From Novosphingobium mathurense (GTDB lineage: Bacteria > Pseudomonadota > Alphaproteobacteria > Sphingomonadales > Sphingomonadaceae): a stretch of 64,000 nt of DNA. The stretch covers positions 372,001 through 436,000 of the forward strand of contig NZ_FVZE01000001.1 of NCBI RefSeq assembly GCF_900168325.1, in the 5' to 3' direction. Shown piece after piece: positions 61,549-64,000 of the stretch. The notes under the pieces are model-generated. The model was not told the origin of the DNA. It saw only the letters and a program-made list of their open reading frames with translations, and ran no database searches. The position numbers and the translations under genes were made by a program. Each line of letters starts with the position of its first letter. The first letter of the stretch is position 1.

Positions 61549-62282
61549 GCGGGGCTGTAACCTGCGGCACCGTCCATGGGGTCGGCCTCGGCCCCGGCGC
61601 GGTGGACCTGCTCAGTGTCCGGGCCGACCGGCTGGTGCGCTCTGCCCGCCATGTCGCCTATTTCCGCAAGGCGGGCAGGCCGGGACACGCACGGCGCATT
61701 GCCGGCGAACTGCTGCGCCCCGACGTGATCGAGATTGCGCTGGAATACCCGGTCACCACAGAGATCCCCTTCGACGATCCGCGCTACAAGGCCTGCCTTG
61801 CCGAATTCTACGAGCAGAGCACCGAGCGACTGCTGGCGCTTGCCCGCAAGGGTGAGGATATCGTGGTCCTCTGCGAGGGCGATCCCTTCTTCTACGGGTC
61901 GTTCATGCACCTGCATTCGCGCCTGACCGGGCACGTTCCGGTCGAGGTCGTGCCCGGGATCACTGGCATGTCGGGGGCGTGGAATGCGACGAATGTGCCG
62001 ATCACATGGGGCGATGATGTCCTGACCGTTGTCACCGCGACATTGCCCGAAGCCGATCTGGAGCGGCGTATCCGCGATACCGATGCGCTGGTGGTGATGA
62101 AGATCGGACGCAACCTTGCCAAGCTGCGCCGCGCCGTCGCGGCGGCCGGGCGAGAGCAGGACGCGTGGCTGGTCGAGCACGCGGCGATGCCGAACCAGCG
62201 TGTGACCCGCCTGGCCGAAGCGGAGAACGTGACGCCCTATTTCTCGATCCTGCTGATTCACGGACAGGGACGTCGGCCGTGA
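61545..62282 (+). CDS. cobI: Precorrin-2 C20-methyltransferase
   Basis: The 245-aa SAM-dependent tetrapyrrole methylase has the N-terminal GVGLGPGAVDLLSVRADR loop. Conserved CEGDPFFYGSF and VPGITGMSGAWN motifs follow. It makes precorrin-3A from precorrin-2. It overlaps cobH by 4 bp and cobJ by 4 bp. Confidence 0.95.
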   Translation: MSGAVTCGTVHGVGLGPGAVDLLSVRADRLVRSARHVAYFRKAGRPGHARRIAGELLRPDVIEIALEYPVTTEIPFDDPRYKACLAEFYEQSTERLLALARKGEDIVVLCEGDPFFYGSFMHLHSRLTGHVPVEVVPGITGMSGAWNATNVPITWGDDVLTVVTATLPEADLERRIRDTDALVVMKIGRNLAKLRRAVAAAGREQDAWLVEHAAMPNQRVTRLAEAENVTPYFSILLIHGQGRRP

Positions 62283-63055
62283 ACGCTGCGCAGGATCGGG
62301 GCTGGGTCTGCATCGCCGGGCTGGGGCCGGGCGACGAGGCGCTGGTGACGGGCGAGGTCACGCAGGCGCTGGCCGAGGCGACTGACGTCATCGGCTACAT
62401 TCCCTACGTTGCGCGGATCGCCGCGCGCGAAGGGCTGACCTTGCATCCCTCCGACAACCGGGTGGAACTGGACCGCGCATCCCATGCGCTCGACCTTGCC
62501 GCTCGGGGGCGGCGCGTCGTCGTCGTGTCTTCGGGCGATCCGGGCGTCTTTGCGATGGCCTCGGCCCTGTTCGAAGCGCTGGAAGCCGGGCCGTCAGCCT
62601 GGCTCGATATCGATATCCGCGTGCTGCCCGGAATTACCGCGATGCTTGCCGCCAGCGCCCGGGTTGGTGCGCCGTTGGGCCACGATTTCTGCGCGATAAA
62701 CCTTTCCGACAATCTCAAGCCCTGGGACCTGATCGAAAAGCGCCTGCGGCTTGCCGCCGAGGCGGATTTCGCGATGGCGTTCTACAACCCGCGCTCGAAG
62801 TCGCGCCCCGCCGGTTTCGAACGCGCACTGAAGGTGCTGCGCGAGGTTTGCGGGCCGGAGCGGCCGATTCTCTTCGCCCGCGCGGTCACCACGCCTGACG
62901 AGGACTTGCGGATCGTGACCCTTGGAGAAGCGCGGCCGGAGATGGCCGACATGCGCACCGTCGTGATCGTGGGGTCGAGCCGTACCCGCATCATCGCGCG
63001 CGAAGCCGGACCGATCCTCTATACGCCGCGTTCGGCGATGGAAGCCGCCGCGTGA
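62279..63055 (+). CDS. cobJ: Precorrin-3B C17-methyltransferase
   Basis: The 258-aa methylase starts at GTG 62279 (VNAAQDRGW), overlapping the cobI stop (GTGA). Family motifs AGLGPGDEALVTGEV, SSGDPGVFAMAS and FYNPRSKSRP are present. It contracts the ring to form precorrin-4. Its 3' end overlaps that of cobK on the other strand by 37 bp. Confidence 0.95.
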   Translation: MNAAQDRGWVCIAGLGPGDEALVTGEVTQALAEATDVIGYIPYVARIAAREGLTLHPSDNRVELDRASHALDLAARGRRVVVVSSGDPGVFAMASALFEALEAGPSAWLDIDIRVLPGITAMLAASARVGAPLGHDFCAINLSDNLKPWDLIEKRLRLAAEADFAMAFYNPRSKSRPAGFERALKVLREVCGPERPILFARAVTTPDEDLRIVTLGEARPEMADMRTVVIVGSSRTRIIAREAGPILYTPRSAMEAAA

Positions 63056-63780
63056 TCCAGCCATTGCAGGACGTCTGCCGGATCATGCACTTCGTGCCGC
63101 TCGGGAATGGCGGGGCGGTCGATCATCGTCACCGGCAGGCCCAGTTCGCGGGCCGCCGCGAGCTTGGCCTGCGCGCCGGTTCCTCCGGCATTCTTGCACA
63201 CGACGACCTCGATGGCGTGCTCACGCATCAGCCTGATGTCGCCTTCGACGGTGAAGGGGCCGCGATCGACAACGAGGCTGTGGCGCGGCAATGGCGGCGC
63301 GGCTTCGGGCGCATCGACGAAGCGCAAGAGATAATGATGCTGCGGCTGCGCGACGAATTCGGCGACATGCATGCGGCCCAGCGCCAGCATGATCCGGCGG
63401 GCAGGCCCGGCAAGCCCGGACACGGCAGCGCCGACATCCGCTACATGGCTCCAGCGATCGCCTTGCTGCGGTGCCCAGGCGGGGCGGGTGAGAGCGATCA
63501 GCGGCGTTCCGGCAAGGCGCGCGGCGGCTACGGCATTCGCGCTCATGGTCGCGGCGAAGGGATGCGTCGCGTCGATCAGGTGGGTCACCCGGTTCTCCCG
63601 CAGCCAGTCGGCAAGGCCATCCGCGCCTCCGAAACCGCCGACGCGCACCGGGACCGGCTGCGCACGCGGGCTGGCCGTTCGACCCGCGTAGCTGAGCGTC
63701 GTGTCCACTCCGGACCCGGCGAGCAGGCCGGCCAGCGCGCTGGCCTCGGTGGTACCGCCCAGAAGGAGAACTTTCGGCAT
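63019..63780 (-). CDS. cobK: Precorrin-6A reductase
   Basis: The 253-aa protein has the Rossmann start MPKVLLLGGTTEASALAGLL and the family segments THLIDATHPFAATMS and CKNAGGTGAQAKLAAA. It reduces precorrin-6A to precorrin-6B with NADPH. It is the only cob gene on the minus strand and converges on cobJ. Its start codon overlaps that of cobL on the opposite strand (CATG). Confidence 0.94.
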   Translation of the reverse strand: MPKVLLLGGTTEASALAGLLAGSGVDTTLSYAGRTASPRAQPVPVRVGGFGGADGLADWLRENRVTHLIDATHPFAATMSANAVAAARLAGTPLIALTRPAWAPQQGDRWSHVADVGAAVSGLAGPARRIMLALGRMHVAEFVAQPQHHYLLRFVDAPEAAPPLPRHSLVVDRGPFTVEGDIRLMREHAIEVVVCKNAGGTGAQAKLAAARELGLPVTMIDRPAIPERHEVHDPADVLQWLDHAAASIAERGV

Positions 63781-64000
63781 GGCTGACACTTCCTCCTTCA
63801 CTGACTCCGGCCCGTGGCTGACGATCCTCGGCATCGGCGAGGACGGGGCGGAGGGGCTTTCGGCGGCGGCGCGCGATGCACTGGCGCGGGCCGAACTTGT
63901 GATCGGCGCCCCCCGGCACCTGTCGCTGCTGCCCGCGCTTAATGGCCGCGCAGAGGAATGGCCAGTGCCCTTTGCGCTCGGCATCGAGCGGCTCCTGGCC
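63779..64000 (+). CDS. cobL: Precorrin-6Y C5,15-methyltransferase, 5' end (partial)
   Basis: The first 74 codons are in the window. LTILGIGEDGAEGLSAAARDAL and VIGAPRHLSLLPAL are the usual N-terminus of the CbiE-like half. The enzyme methylates C-5 and C-15 and decarboxylates. ATG 63779 is preceded by the divergent cobK start, so both ATGs share the bases CATG. The rest runs off the window. Confidence 0.92.
   Translation, partial: MADTSSFTDSGPWLTILGIGEDGAEGLSAAARDALARAELVIGAPRHLSLLPALNGRAEEWPVPFALGIERLLA

Overview
The window looks like a chromosomal segment of a Sphingomonadales alphaproteobacterium, probably Novosphingobium or a close relative. This is inferred from GC-rich sequence, the serC-serA-hisZ-purA order, an aerobic cobalamin cluster, a TorF-type porin, and protein sequences that read like sphingomonad orthologues. 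No database search was possible.

Layout. (1) 1-11.6 kb is core metabolism: serC (3' end), serA, hisZ, purA, an L,D-transpeptidase, a GAF-GGDEF diguanylate cyclase, an SDHAF4-like protein, an rsmB-type rRNA methyltransferase, msrA, a secreted methyltransferase-like protein, N-carbamoylputrescine amidase and folK. (2) 11,648-11,723 is tRNA-Lys(TTT). A 20.8-kb integrated element starts inside its 3' half and ends at 32,504 in an exact 46-bp copy of the tRNA end. A tyrosine integrase sits beside the right end, and an identical 21-bp repeat lies inside each end (likely integrase arm sites). (3) The element encodes an AlpA-like HTH protein, a DnaB-N/RepA-like helicase next to an iteron-like repeat cluster, and several small hypothetical proteins. 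It also has a 1232-aa phage tape-measure protein, a putative tail-associated protein and a tandemly duplicated two-gene cassette. I see no terminase, portal, capsid, baseplate or lysis gene, so it resembles a satellite or a strongly reduced prophage. Its left third carries cargo-like genes: a tandem paralogue pair, secreted and membrane proteins, a DUF4760-like protein and very small ORFs.

(4) 32.7-38.7 kb holds a 2OG-Fe(II) oxygenase-like protein, an SDR epimerase, and all four acetyl-CoA carboxylase subunits on the minus strand (accD, accB, accC, accA). (5) 38.8-43.6 kb holds a chemotaxis receptor, a LuxR-type regulator with a nearby dyad operator, a TorF-like porin and a divergent class III cyclase-like protein. 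(6) 43.5-51.7 kb is a partner-switching signalling cluster: a membrane RsbU/SpoIIE phosphatase, a nucleotide-translocase-like membrane protein fused to HEAT-like repeats, a HAMP sensor, a cNMP-binding-fold protein, a membrane protein with a phosphatase-like but motif-poor C-terminus, a STAS antagonist and an RsbW-like ATPase. (7) 51.7-53.4 kb is a SET-domain protein translationally coupled to a fold-III PLP decarboxylase.

(8) 53.5-64 kb is the cobalamin region. Two near-identical cobalamin riboswitches precede a NiCoT cobalt/nickel transporter and a cobW-cobN-cobG-cobH-cobI-cobJ operon. cobK lies on the opposite strand and cobL runs off the window end. Most cob genes overlap by 1 to 4 bases.
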